DNA of 64,000 nucleotides from Abiotrophia sp965245735 (GTDB lineage Bacteria > Bacillota > Bacilli > Lactobacillales > Aerococcaceae), in the NCBI GenBank assembly GCA_965245735.1, contig CBDFAX010000004.1, forward strand, positions 28,440-92,439. Reading direction: 5' to 3'. This document shows positions 9,307 to 18,095 of this stretch, in pieces. The translations under genes and the position numbers were made by a program. Positions within the stretch are counted from its first letter, which is position 1. Every line of letters starts with the position of its first letter. The notes beneath the pieces are model-generated. The model was not told the DNA's origin, made no database searches, and saw nothing but the letters and a program-made list of their open reading frames with translations.

Positions 9307-10214
9307 TAAACTTGGACGTAGTTCCCACCTTCAAAGTCCAAGACGGAGAGATATTTCTCTACGCCATCAGGTAAGATGGTCACAATTTTTTTGTCAGGAT
9401 ATTGGGCAGCTAGTTTCTTAGCCCCGGCCAAGGCTGCACCAGACGAAATACCGACCCCAATACCAGTCGTCCGGATAAAGTCTTTGGCTTCAGCGAAGGC
9501 TTCGTCATTGCTGATAGTCAGGACTTGGTTGGCTAATTCAGGTTTGAAGTTACCTGGCAGGAAGCCAGTCCCAATCCCTTGAATCTTATGGGCGCCGGCC
9601 CGACCTTGGCTGATAACAGGTGAATCTTCTGGTTCTAAAGCAACCGCCAAGACGCCAGGTTTGTGTTCATTCAAGTATTGCACGACCCCTGTGAAGGTAC
9701 CGCCAGTCCCAATCCCTGCGACAAAAATATCTAGGTCTGGCACTTGTTCTAGGATTTCCTTACCTGTAGTTTGGTGGTGGTAAGCTGGGTTAGCTGGGTT
9801 ATCAAATTGGCTCAAAATAATAGCGTTTGGATAACGGCTCTTAATTTCTTCTGCCTTAGCGATAGCCGCCTTCATACCGCCTTCTTTTGGAGTCAAGACG
9901 AGTTGCGCCCCGTAGGCCTTGATAAGTTGGCGACGCTCCACGCTAAAGCTTTCAGGCATGATGACAACTGCCTTGAGACCCAAGACAGAGGCCAGAAGGG
10001 CGACTGCAATCCCAGTGTTACCAGAACTTGGCTCAACAAAGATAGTTTCAGGCGTGACTGCACCTGCTGCTTGAGCTGCTTGAATCATACCCAGAACGGC
10101 ACGATCTTTGACGCTGCCACCCAAGTTGTACTTCTCGAGTTTGACATAGATATTGCTATTGTCTAATTGATAGACAGGGGTATTGCCGATAAATTGTAAT
10201 GATGTTTGGGACAT
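9306..10214 (-). CDS. cysK: Cysteine synthase (O-acetylserine sulfhydrylase)
   Basis: 302 residues. A PLP enzyme that converts O-acetylserine plus sulfide to cysteine. PLP lysine is Lys36 in NLGGSVKDR; the substrate loop PSSGNTG and the phosphate-binding GIGTGGT are present. I place the start at the ATG at 10214: AAGGAG lies nine bases upstream, whereas the in-frame TTG at 10223 would touch the ribosome binding site. It forms a two-gene operon with cysE. A cysteine-biosynthesis pair of this kind is common in Lactobacillales. Confidence 0.95.
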   Translation of the reverse strand: MSQTSLQFIGNTPVYQLDNSNIYVKLEKYNLGGSVKDRAVLGMIQAAQAAGAVTPETIFVEPSSGNTGIAVALLASVLGLKAVVIMPESFSVERRQLIKAYGAQLVLTPKEGGMKAAIAKAEEIKSRYPNAIILSQFDNPANPAYHHQTTGKEILEQVPDLDIFVAGIGTGGTFTGVVQYLNEHKPGVLAVALEPEDSPVISQGRAGAHKIQGIGTGFLPGNFKPELANQVLTISNDEAFAEAKDFIRTTGIGVGISSGAALAGAKKLAAQYPDKKIVTILPDGVEKYLSVLDFEGGNYVQV

Positions 10215-10265
10215 ATAGTTCAACTCCTTCGTATTTGGCTGTCATCAGCCGACTTATTGTTGATA

Positions 10266-10274
10266 AGTATAACA
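10266..10274 (-). promoter_or_regulatory. Extended -10 promoter of cysK-cysE
   Basis: Minus strand TGTTATACT. No clear -35. A short hairpin (GGCTG TCAT CAGCC, 10237-10250) lies between it and the ribosome binding site. A palindrome GGTATACC (10281-10288) lies just upstream and could be an operator. Confidence 0.5.
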
Positions 10275-10377
10275 CAGTTTGGTATACCTGGCGCGGGTTT
10301 AGGGCTATTTTGGCTATCTTAATTTCATATAACCAGCTATAGTTTTTGACTTGAAAGGTGAGTTTAGCCTCAGGATT

Positions 10378-10386
10378 TGTTATAAT
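10378..10386 (+). promoter_or_regulatory. Extended -10 promoter of pcrA
   Basis: TGTTATAAT, a perfect -10 with TGn extension and no matching -35. It is divergent from the cysK promoter. Confidence 0.65.
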
Positions 10387-10420
10387 GGGAGTTGAGATTT
10401 AGAAGATGGAGGTTGGGCAT

Positions 10421-12802
10421 GTGACGGCGCTAGATACGTTGATTAAAGGCTTAAATTCAAAACAAAGAGAGGCGGTTCTGACCACGGAAGGGCCTGTCCT
10501 CATTGCAGCCGGAGCAGGGAGTGGTAAGACGCGGGTTTTAACTCATCGCATCGCCTACCTAATTCAGGAGCGGCAAGTCAATCCTTGGAATATCCTGGCC
10601 ATTACCTTCACCAATAAAGCAGCAGCCGAGATGAGAGAACGGGTCCAACGTCTAGTGGGGGAAGAGGCTTCTTCTATTTGGGTGGCTACCTTCCACGCCA
10701 TGTGTGCCCGTATTCTGCGTCGGGAAATTGAGACGCTGGGCTATGCCAAGAACTTTACCATTATTGACCAGGGCGAGCAGCAGACCCTGATGAAGCAGGT
10801 CTTGCGGGACTTGAACTTGGACAGTGACCAGTATAACTACAAGGACTTGCTCTGGGTCATTGATGCAGCTAAGAACCAAGGTTACCTACCGGATGATTTC
10901 CTCGCTTCTGATAGTGGCTATATTCATGAGATTCATGCCAATATCTACCGCAATTATCAGAAGCGACTTAAGGCAGCCAATGCCCTGGACTTTAATGACC
11001 TGATTTTGCTGACCGTGCGACTACTCGAGCAGAATCCGACCATCCGCCAGTTCTATCAGCAGAAATTCCAATATATTCATGTAGATGAGTACCAAGATAC
11101 CAACCATAGTCAATACCGACTGGTTCAGCTCCTGGCGGGTTTGCTTAAGAATATTTGCGTGGTGGGGGATGCCGACCAATCGATTTATGGTTGGCGGGGG
11201 GCCAATATGGCCAACATTCTTAACTTCGAGCAGGACTACCCTCAAGCTAAGGTGATCTTGCTAGAACAGAATTACCGTTCCACTCAAACCATTCTTAAGG
11301 CCGCTAACAGTGTGATTGAAAATAACCTCCAGCGTAAGGATAAGCAACTCTGGAGTGATGGCCAAGTAGGGGAGAAGATTCAAATCTACTCTGCTGAGAG
11401 TGACTTGGAGGAGGCGGATTTTGTTACGCGAACTATTCGGCTTTTGCGGGACCAAGAAGGAGCCAACTATAGCCAAGTGGCTGTGCTCTATCGGACTCAG
11501 GCCCAATCACGGGGGCTAGAAGAAGCTCTCTTGCGGTCCAATATGCCCTACAAGGTAGTGGGGGGGCTTAAGTTCTATGCCCGCAAGGAAATTCAAGACA
11601 CCTTAGCTTATCTGCGACTCTTGGATAATCCACATGACAATCTCAGCCTTAACCGAATCATTAATGTGCCTAAGCGGGGAATTGGGGCAACAACGGTGAC
11701 CAAGTTGGCCGAATTCGCGGATTCTCTCGGGGTCTCCTGGTTTGAGGCCATTGGGCGCCTGCATTTCTCCAATTTCTCAGCCAGTGTTCAGAAAAAGCTG
11801 TTGGACTTTGCTCACTTGATTGAGACCTTGCGCCAGCAAGTGCCTTTCTTACCCCTCCGAGACTTAACTGAAGAAGTTTGGGATAAGACGGGTTACCTTA
11901 AATCGCTCAAGGAAGAAGGGACAGTCGAGGCGGCTAACCGTCTGGAGAACTTGGAAGAATTTGCATCAGTCGTCACCCAGTTCGACCAAACGGAGCGGGA
12001 GGCAATCTTGGAACAAGATCCTGATTATTTGGCTCAGACCCAGGGTCAGGAAGAAGTAGCCTTGGCGCCACTGACCGAATTTTTAACCGATGTCTCCCTT
12101 ATGACCGATGCAGACAATCAGGAAGAAACCTTAAATCAGGTGACCCTCATGACCCTGCATGCAGCCAAGGGCTTGGAATTCCCTTATGTCTTTATGGTGG
12201 GCATGGAAGAGGGACTCTTCCCACTGCGGCGGGCTAGCGAGAATCCTGACGAGCTAGAAGAAGAGCGGCGTCTGGCCTATGTAGGCATGACCCGGGCTGA
12301 ACGCGCCCTCTATCTGACCGTTAGCAAGCGACGCCTGCAATATGGCCGAACCGTGACCAATCCACCTAGTCGATTCTTGGATGAAATCCAACCTGATTTG
12401 GTCGAGTGGCTAGGGTCAGGCCGTCAGTCAAGCGTCTACGGCCAAAGTAGCTGGAAGCAGACCTGGTCTGACAGTTCTTCTTGGACTGGCTTTTATCATC
12501 AGCCGACCGCCAATGTCGCTCCTAGTCGGACTATTGGCAAGAAAGAAACAGGAGACCGTCGACTTAAGAATCAAGCGGCCCTCCGGCATAAGGGGCCAGT
12601 AGCCGGGACTAGGCCTTCTACCAGTGGAGCAGGCCAGGCCTGGAAGGTCGGCGATAAGGTCATCCACAAGACCTTCGGCCAGGGCACCATCGTTAAGGTG
12701 GCTAAGGCTGGCAAAGACCAACTACTGAGCGTGGCCTTCGCCTCGCAAGGCATCAAGGATTTGATGGCAGCCTATGCTCCTTTGACTAAGGCAAGTGAAT
12801 AA
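10421..12802 (+). CDS. pcrA: ATP-dependent DNA helicase PcrA (UvrD/Rep superfamily 1)
   Basis: 793 residues. A 3'-5' helicase for repair and replication, and also plasmid rolling-circle replication in Gram-positives. Walker A is AGAGSGKT (Lys36); also seen are TFTNKAAAEM, DEYQDTN (Walker B), GDADQSIYGWRGA, LLEQNYRST, TLHAAKGLEFP and YVGMTRA. The C-terminus (KVGDKVIHKTFGQGTIVKV) matches the PcrA Tudor-like RNA polymerase-binding tail. I choose the GTG at 10421 because GGAGG ends eight bases upstream; the ATG at 10406 overlaps that site and has no ribosome binding site of its own. It heads the pcrA-ligA-camS-gatCAB block also known from Bacillus. Confidence 0.95.
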   Translation: MTALDTLIKGLNSKQREAVLTTEGPVLIAAGAGSGKTRVLTHRIAYLIQERQVNPWNILAITFTNKAAAEMRERVQRLVGEEASSIWVATFHAMCARILRREIETLGYAKNFTIIDQGEQQTLMKQVLRDLNLDSDQYNYKDLLWVIDAAKNQGYLPDDFLASDSGYIHEIHANIYRNYQKRLKAANALDFNDLILLTVRLLEQNPTIRQFYQQKFQYIHVDEYQDTNHSQYRLVQLLAGLLKNICVVGDADQSIYGWRGANMANILNFEQDYPQAKVILLEQNYRSTQTILKAANSVIENNLQRKDKQLWSDGQVGEKIQIYSAESDLEEADFVTRTIRLLRDQEGANYSQVAVLYRTQAQSRGLEEALLRSNMPYKVVGGLKFYARKEIQDTLAYLRLLDNPHDNLSLNRIINVPKRGIGATTVTKLAEFADSLGVSWFEAIGRLHFSNFSASVQKKLLDFAHLIETLRQQVPFLPLRDLTEEVWDKTGYLKSLKEEGTVEAANRLENLEEFASVVTQFDQTEREAILEQDPDYLAQTQGQEEVALAPLTEFLTDVSLMTDADNQEETLNQVTLMTLHAAKGLEFPYVFMVGMEEGLFPLRRASENPDELEEERRLAYVGMTRAERALYLTVSKRRLQYGRTVTNPPSRFLDEIQPDLVEWLGSGRQSSVYGQSSWKQTWSDSSSWTGFYHQPTANVAPSRTIGKKETGDRRLKNQAALRHKGPVAGTRPSTSGAGQAWKVGDKVIHKTFGQGTIVKVAKAGKDQLLSVAFASQGIKDLMAAYAPLTKASE

Positions 12803-12810
12803 AATAAGCC

Positions 12811-12838
12811 AAGCTGAGACTCAAGTCTCAGCTTTTTT
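12811..12838 (+). terminator. Terminator after pcrA
   Basis: AGCTGAGAC, loop TCAA, GTCTCAGCT, then T run. Confidence 0.9.
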
Positions 12839-12903
12839 CGTATGACTTAGGTGTTCGATAGTGGTCACCCTGGGAAAGCATATTGCACTTTTGTAAAAAG
12901 TTC

Positions 12904-12941
12904 GCATTTTCCGAGAAAAATTCGCTCAAATGCGCTATAAT
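12904..12941 (+). promoter_or_regulatory. ligA promoter region with inverted repeat
   Basis: TATAAT at 12936-12941 is the -10. Just upstream is an inverted repeat CGCATTT (12904-12910) and AAATGCG (12928-12934) with a 17-base spacer across the expected -35 zone, a possible repressor site. No good -35 is seen. Confidence 0.5.
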
Positions 12942-13001
12942 GTAGATTAGGGTAGTGGGCCCATGGCTCACTAGCTGACCTGGATATGAAGGAGAATGAA
13001 A

Positions 13002-15011
13002 ATGCCAAGCCAAAACCTTCAGGCACGCCTTGAAGAAGTCAAGCACTTATTAAATGACTATGCCTACCATTACTATGTTCTAGACCAATCCCTGGTCAGT
13101 GACGCAAGCTATGATGCCCTCTATCGGGAACTGGAAGAAATTGAAGCGGCGCATCCAGAATGGATTACGCCAGATTCACCTACCCAAAGGGTCGGGGACC
13201 AGCTCCTAGAAGGCTTTAGTAAAGTGGCTCACGCAGAGTCCATGTATAGTCTAGGCAATGCCTTCAGTCCAGAAGAAGTGACACAATTTATTGAGCGGGT
13301 GACCCAACAAGTCGAGGGCCCTGTCTCTTTCATGTGTGAATGTAAAATCGATGGCTTAGCCATTGCCCTTACCTACCAGGATGGTGTCTTTGTACGTGGC
13401 GCTACGCGGGGGGACGGGACAATTGGCGAAGACATCACCCAGAATCTTCGTACCATTCGCTCCTTGCCTCTACGCCTAAGACAAAATCTGTCAGTAGAAG
13501 TACGCGGTGAATGTTACATGCCTAAGGCTGTCTTCCTTGCACTCAATGAGGAACGCGAAGCCCAAGGCCAAGAAATCTTTAAGAATCCCCGCAATGCGGC
13601 GGCTGGTGGCTTACGTCAGTTAGACCCGCGTGCGGTGGCTGACCGCCAACTGAATATCTTCCTCTACAGTGCAGTCTACACGGATGAATTTCATCCTGAG
13701 AGTCAGGCCGGTCTTTTTGCGGCTTTTGAGCAATTGGGGCTACGGACCAATCCGCTCAGACGTGAATGTCAGACGGCTGAAGAAGTGATTGACTATATCC
13801 AAATGATTGGCCAACAACGCCATGACTTGCCTTATGAGATTGATGGCGTGGTCATCAAGGTTAACCGCATTGACCAGCAACAGGCCTTAGGCTTTACGGT
13901 CAAAGCACCACGCTGGGCCATTGCCTATAAATTTCCGGCTGAAGAAGCTGTGACCACCCTACGTGAGGTGGAATGGACCGTGGGGCGGACGGGTGTCGTG
14001 ACACCAACTGCCATTATGGATCCCGTGCCGTTGGCAGGGACAACGGTCCAACGCGCCAGTCTCCACAATGTGGACTTGATTGAGAGCCTGGATGTGCGCT
14101 TGGGCGACCAAGTTACCATCCACAAGGCGGGCGACATTATTCCTGAGATTACTTCAGTGCTTCTAGCCAAACGGCCCCAAGACAGTCAGCCCCTGCTTAT
14201 TCCGACCCATTGTCCGGAATGTCAGACGACCTTAGTACGTCAGGGTGAGGAAGTGGCTTTACGCTGTCCTAACCTGGTTTGTCCGGCCCAGCGTCTAGCC
14301 CTCTTGAGCCACTTTGTCTCACGGGGTGCCATGAACATACAGGGCTTGGGGCCACGCATTCTCAACCAGCTAGTCGCCAGTCAAGCAGTCACGGAATTGG
14401 ATGACCTCTATCGTTTGACCTTAGAGGATTTCTTAGGTTTGGATAAAATCCAAGAAAAATCTGCCCAAAAATTACTGGCCGCCATTGAAGCTAGCAAGTC
14501 CAACTCCGCTGAGCGTTTGCTCTTTGGCTTGGGCATTCGACATGTGGGCGCCAAGGCGGCGCGCTTAGTCCTGCAAGTCTTTGGTGATTTGAATCGGTTA
14601 AGCCAAGCGACTGCCGAGGAAATTGGGGCCATTGAAGGGGTAGGGCCAATTATCAGCCAATCTCTAGTACAATATCTAGCCTTGGAATCAAGCCAAGCCA
14701 TGCTTAAACGCCTAGCAGAGGCAGGCGTTAACCTGACCTATCAGGGGCCACAGCCTCTTGAAGTGGCAGAAAGTGACACAGTCAATGATTTCTGGTTAGG
14801 TAAAACTGTTGTCCTGACTGGGACCATGGAAAGCTATTCGCGTTCTGAAGCCAAGGAGCTCTTAGAAGCGCGGGGGGCTAAGGTCACCGGGAGTGTCTCT
14901 AAAAAGACCGATTATTTGGTGGCAGGTCAGGAAGCCGGAAGCAAATTAAGCAAGGCGGAATCCTTGGGTGTAACCATCCTTGACGAAGCCAGTTTCTTAG
15001 CAAATCTATAA
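13002..15011 (+). CDS. ligA: NAD-dependent DNA ligase
   Basis: 669 residues, standard length. Seals nicks at Okazaki fragments and in repair. The order is Ia domain, adenylation domain with catalytic Lys115 in CKIDG, OB fold, four-cysteine zinc finger (CPEC...CPNLVCP, about bases 14212-14290), helix-hairpin-helix repeats and a C-terminal BRCT domain (GKTVVLTGTMESYSR). The ATG at 13002 has GGAG seven bases upstream; the in-frame ATG at 12996 is only one base from it and is rejected. It follows pcrA but has its own promoter after a terminator. Confidence 0.97.
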   Translation: MPSQNLQARLEEVKHLLNDYAYHYYVLDQSLVSDASYDALYRELEEIEAAHPEWITPDSPTQRVGDQLLEGFSKVAHAESMYSLGNAFSPEEVTQFIERVTQQVEGPVSFMCECKIDGLAIALTYQDGVFVRGATRGDGTIGEDITQNLRTIRSLPLRLRQNLSVEVRGECYMPKAVFLALNEEREAQGQEIFKNPRNAAAGGLRQLDPRAVADRQLNIFLYSAVYTDEFHPESQAGLFAAFEQLGLRTNPLRRECQTAEEVIDYIQMIGQQRHDLPYEIDGVVIKVNRIDQQQALGFTVKAPRWAIAYKFPAEEAVTTLREVEWTVGRTGVVTPTAIMDPVPLAGTTVQRASLHNVDLIESLDVRLGDQVTIHKAGDIIPEITSVLLAKRPQDSQPLLIPTHCPECQTTLVRQGEEVALRCPNLVCPAQRLALLSHFVSRGAMNIQGLGPRILNQLVASQAVTELDDLYRLTLEDFLGLDKIQEKSAQKLLAAIEASKSNSAERLLFGLGIRHVGAKAARLVLQVFGDLNRLSQATAEEIGAIEGVGPIISQSLVQYLALESSQAMLKRLAEAGVNLTYQGPQPLEVAESDTVNDFWLGKTVVLTGTMESYSRSEAKELLEARGAKVTGSVSKKTDYLVAGQEAGSKLSKAESLGVTILDEASFLANL

Positions 15012-15025
15012 AAAGTGGTGAAAAT

Positions 15026-16261
15026 ATGAAAAATAAATGGCAGAAGGGACTGACCCTCGCGGCAGTCAGTCTGACCCTGGCAGGGTGTCTTAACAACCTA
15101 GAAGCCGAAAAAACCAAAAAGCCAGTGGTAGGACCTAACCAGGTGGTAGTTCAGACCACTCAGAACCAGCTGTCTAGTGAGAACTATCGGGCAGTTATCA
15201 GCAATGGTCGCTACCAATTAGGGGTAGCCAGCAGCTCTGACAGCAACCTTAGTTCCGCCGGTAATATCCGTGCCTTTGAAGAAGGGCTCCTGCGGATTGC
15301 CAAAGGCGTCTTTCCAACCAACCAATATTTCCTGCAAGAAGGAACCCTAATTAATCTGGAGACCATGACCCGTTGGACGGGCCGTGAATCAGATGATAAC
15401 CCAGAAGGGCTCAACCCTCGTTTGCCCGATGATGCCGAGCAACAGCGTAAGGCTGAAAGCACCATTTCGGCGCAAAGCAGTGAGTCAAGCCAGGAGGAAT
15501 CGTCTAGTGCAGAATCTAGTTCCAATGATCAGGTAATTACGGATGCGGCTGCAACTCCAATTTATCTGGCCCAAATCATGGAAAAAGACATTATGGTGGA
15601 AACCAACGATGGCTACTCTCTATCTGGGATTGTAATCGGTTTGGCCATGAATAGTGAATACCAATATACCGACGCCAATAACGTGGTGCACCGTCAAGAA
15701 ATCTCAATCGGGGAAATGCGGGAGCGGGGTAAAGCTTATGCCAACACCATCGTGGGTCGTTTGCGGGCAACCCCTGAATTGCGTTCCGTGCCAATTTCTG
15801 TGGCCATTTTCAGCCAAGCACCTGCCAATAATGTGGTGGGTGGGACCTTCGTCTTAGATGGGATTTCCCGTGAGGGGAATGCCGTAACCGATTGGACCGA
15901 GCATAATGAAAGCCGGGCTCTGCTGCCATTTGTAGGGACCAACCAAGGTAGTAACGACCAATACCCAGGTTTTGAGGAATTCCGGACCAAGGTCAGCGAC
16001 TTCTTCCCTAAACTTAATGGGATTACAGCTGAAGCCCTCAACATCAACGGTAGTCTGGCTTCACTTAAGATTAATATCGTGACCCAGTTCTATGATTTAA
16101 CGGAGATTACCGCTCTGACCCAGCATGTGACGGATGTCGCCCAGAACACCTTCCCTGAAGGACTTGATCTGCAAGTGCGGATTGAGTCATCAGAAGGGAC
16201 CGAAGCCCTTATTACCAAGCCGGCGGGCAGCAACCAGTATCAATCGCAAATCCTAAAATAA
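15026..16261 (+). CDS. camS: CamS family lipoprotein
   Basis: 411 residues. The N-terminal signal peptide ends in the lipobox LAGC, so it is a diacylglyceryl-anchored lipoprotein. The family is known for cAM373-type sex pheromone precursors encoded in the signal peptide (Staphylococcus CamS, Enterococcus, Bacillus YerH). A Ser/Glu-rich low-complexity insert lies near residues 148-170. It sits 14 bases after ligA and probably belongs to that transcript. Position between ligA and gatCAB matches Bacillus synteny. The function of the mature protein is unknown. Confidence 0.88.
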   Translation: MKNKWQKGLTLAAVSLTLAGCLNNLEAEKTKKPVVGPNQVVVQTTQNQLSSENYRAVISNGRYQLGVASSSDSNLSSAGNIRAFEEGLLRIAKGVFPTNQYFLQEGTLINLETMTRWTGRESDDNPEGLNPRLPDDAEQQRKAESTISAQSSESSQEESSSAESSSNDQVITDAAATPIYLAQIMEKDIMVETNDGYSLSGIVIGLAMNSEYQYTDANNVVHRQEISIGEMRERGKAYANTIVGRLRATPELRSVPISVAIFSQAPANNVVGGTFVLDGISREGNAVTDWTEHNESRALLPFVGTNQGSNDQYPGFEEFRTKVSDFFPKLNGITAEALNINGSLASLKINIVTQFYDLTEITALTQHVTDVAQNTFPEGLDLQVRIESSEGTEALITKPAGSNQYQSQILK

Positions 16262-16321
16262 GGGGTCACTCGTCCCTACATCAACTAGCATATAAAGTCA
16301 GTATCAGAAAGGAAGAATCGC

Positions 16322-16618
16322 ATGGTCCAACCAGCCGATATTAAACACGTCGCCAAATTGGCGAAACTCTCATTCGATGACAGCAAGATTGATGCCTTTA
16401 CCGAGGAATTCAATGCTATCATCGACTTTGTTGAGCAACTCGAACAAGTGGATACCCAAGGGGTCGCACCGACTTACCATGGCAACCAACTCCTCAATGT
16501 CTTCCGTGAAGACAAGGCCCAAGCAGGCGTTGAGCGGGAGCAATTATTAGCTAATGTTAAAACTAGCAAGGATGGCTTCATTCAAGTACCAGCCATCATG
16601 GAAAGTGAGGAAGCCTAA
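16322..16618 (+). CDS. gatC: Asp/Glu-tRNA amidotransferase subunit C
   Basis: 98 residues. Small subunit that wraps around GatA and stabilises the GatCAB complex, which converts misacylated Glu-tRNA(Gln) and Asp-tRNA(Asn) to the correct amides. The family pattern KHVAKLAKLSFDDSK at the N-terminus is clear. AAAGGAAG lies before the ATG. First gene of gatC-gatA-gatB, with one base between it and gatA. Confidence 0.95.
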   Translation: MVQPADIKHVAKLAKLSFDDSKIDAFTEEFNAIIDFVEQLEQVDTQGVAPTYHGNQLLNVFREDKAQAGVEREQLLANVKTSKDGFIQVPAIMESEEA

Positions 16619-16619
16619 G

Positions 16620-18086
16620 ATGACCCAATATCCAACGACAATCTTAGCCATGAAAGAAGGCCTAGCAGCCGGTAGATTTACGTCCCAAGACTTGGTGCGG
16701 GCGGCTTTCGAACGTATTGAAGCGACAGATGCACAAGTGGCAGCCTTCTTGGCCCTCAACAAAGACTTGGCCCTAGCAGACGCAGCTCAAGCGGATGCGC
16801 GTGGTTACGGGGCGGATGCGCCAATCCTTAACGGGATTCCTATCGGGGTTAAAGATAATATCGTAACTAAGGGCTTGGTAACGACTGCTGCCAGTCGCAT
16901 GCTGGAAGACTTCGTGCCAACTTATGATGCGACGGTCGTAGAAAAACTCCACCAAGCCGGTGCCATCATTGTAGGGAAGCTTAACATGGACGAGTTTGCC
17001 ATGGGGGCTAGCTGTGAGCGCTCGGCCTTCAAAACGACGCGCAACCCTTGGAACTTGAACCGCGTACCCGGTGGGTCATCTGGTGGTTCTGCAGCAGCAG
17101 TAGCCGCTCGCCAAGTGCCTGCCAGCTTAGGGACCGACACTGGGGGGAGTATCCGCCAACCGGCAGCCTTTACTGGTTTAGTCGGGATGAAGCCAACCTA
17201 CGGTTCGGTTTCCCGTTATGGCCTCATTGCCTTTGGTTCTAGTTTAGACCAAATTGGGCCAATGACCTTAACTGTTGCTGATAACGCCTTGGTCTTAGAA
17301 GCCATTGCCGGCCATGATGCCAAAGATTCAACTTCCTTGCCTGAAATTGACACTGACTATAGCGCTAAGATTGGCCAACCTTTAGCTGGTCTGAAGATTG
17401 GTTTCCCAGTGGATTATCGCTCAGAAGCCATTAACCAGGAAATTCGCGAGCGCATGGATCAAGCCGCTGCCTACTTTGAAAGCCAAGGGGCAGAGATTGT
17501 GGAGATTTCCTTGCCACATTCTAAGTACGGGATCAATGTCTACTATATTATTGCCTCTTCAGAAGCCTCTTCTAACCTACAACGCTTTGACGGAATTCGC
17601 TATGGCTACCGTTCGCAAAGTGCGCAAACCCTGGAAGAAGTCTATGTACAATCACGGACTGAAGGTTTCGGGCCAGAAGTACAACGCCGGATCATGTTAG
17701 GGACCTTCAGCTTGAGCTCAGGTTACTATGATGCCTACTTCAAGAAGGCAGCCCAAGTTCGGACCTTGATTATCCAAGACTTCGAGCAAGCCTTCCAAGC
17801 CTGTGATCTTATCATGGGGCCTGCGACCACCTCGACTGCCTTTGAAATCGGGGGCCGGATCCAAGACCCAATCGAAATGTATGTGGCTGACCTCTTAACC
17901 GTGCCGGCTAACTTGGCCGGGCTACCCGCCTTGTCAGTGCCAGCAGGCTTAGACCAGGCCGGGCTTCCTATCGGCTTGCAACTCATGGCTAAGCCATTGG
18001 ATGAAGCAACCATCTATCAAGTGGCTGCTAACTTCGAAGCCGGACATGACTATGTCAACCAATCCCCACGGGCAGCCGTAGAATAG
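16620..18086 (+). CDS. gatA: Asp/Glu-tRNA amidotransferase subunit A
   Basis: 488 residues. Glutaminase subunit of GatCAB, with the amidase-signature fold. The Ser-cisSer-Lys triad is visible as Lys78 (GVKDN), Ser153 (GGSSGG) and Ser177 (TDTGGSIRQP), matching the spacing of Staphylococcus GatA. The frame is open upstream inside gatC, but the start is the ATG at 16620 with GAGG before it; that gives the normal length. The last codons are followed nine bases later by gatB. Confidence 0.96.
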   Translation: MTQYPTTILAMKEGLAAGRFTSQDLVRAAFERIEATDAQVAAFLALNKDLALADAAQADARGYGADAPILNGIPIGVKDNIVTKGLVTTAASRMLEDFVPTYDATVVEKLHQAGAIIVGKLNMDEFAMGASCERSAFKTTRNPWNLNRVPGGSSGGSAAAVAARQVPASLGTDTGGSIRQPAAFTGLVGMKPTYGSVSRYGLIAFGSSLDQIGPMTLTVADNALVLEAIAGHDAKDSTSLPEIDTDYSAKIGQPLAGLKIGFPVDYRSEAINQEIRERMDQAAAYFESQGAEIVEISLPHSKYGINVYYIIASSEASSNLQRFDGIRYGYRSQSAQTLEEVYVQSRTEGFGPEVQRRIMLGTFSLSSGYYDAYFKKAAQVRTLIIQDFEQAFQACDLIMGPATTSTAFEIGGRIQDPIEMYVADLLTVPANLAGLPALSVPAGLDQAGLPIGLQLMAKPLDEATIYQVAANFEAGHDYVNQSPRAAVE

Positions 18087-18095
18087 GAGACCGCT

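Noticed and set aside
16554..16619. Upstream start for gatA inside gatC
   Set aside because: No ribosome binding site, and the extended N-terminus is not part of GatA; the ATG at 16620 gives normal length.
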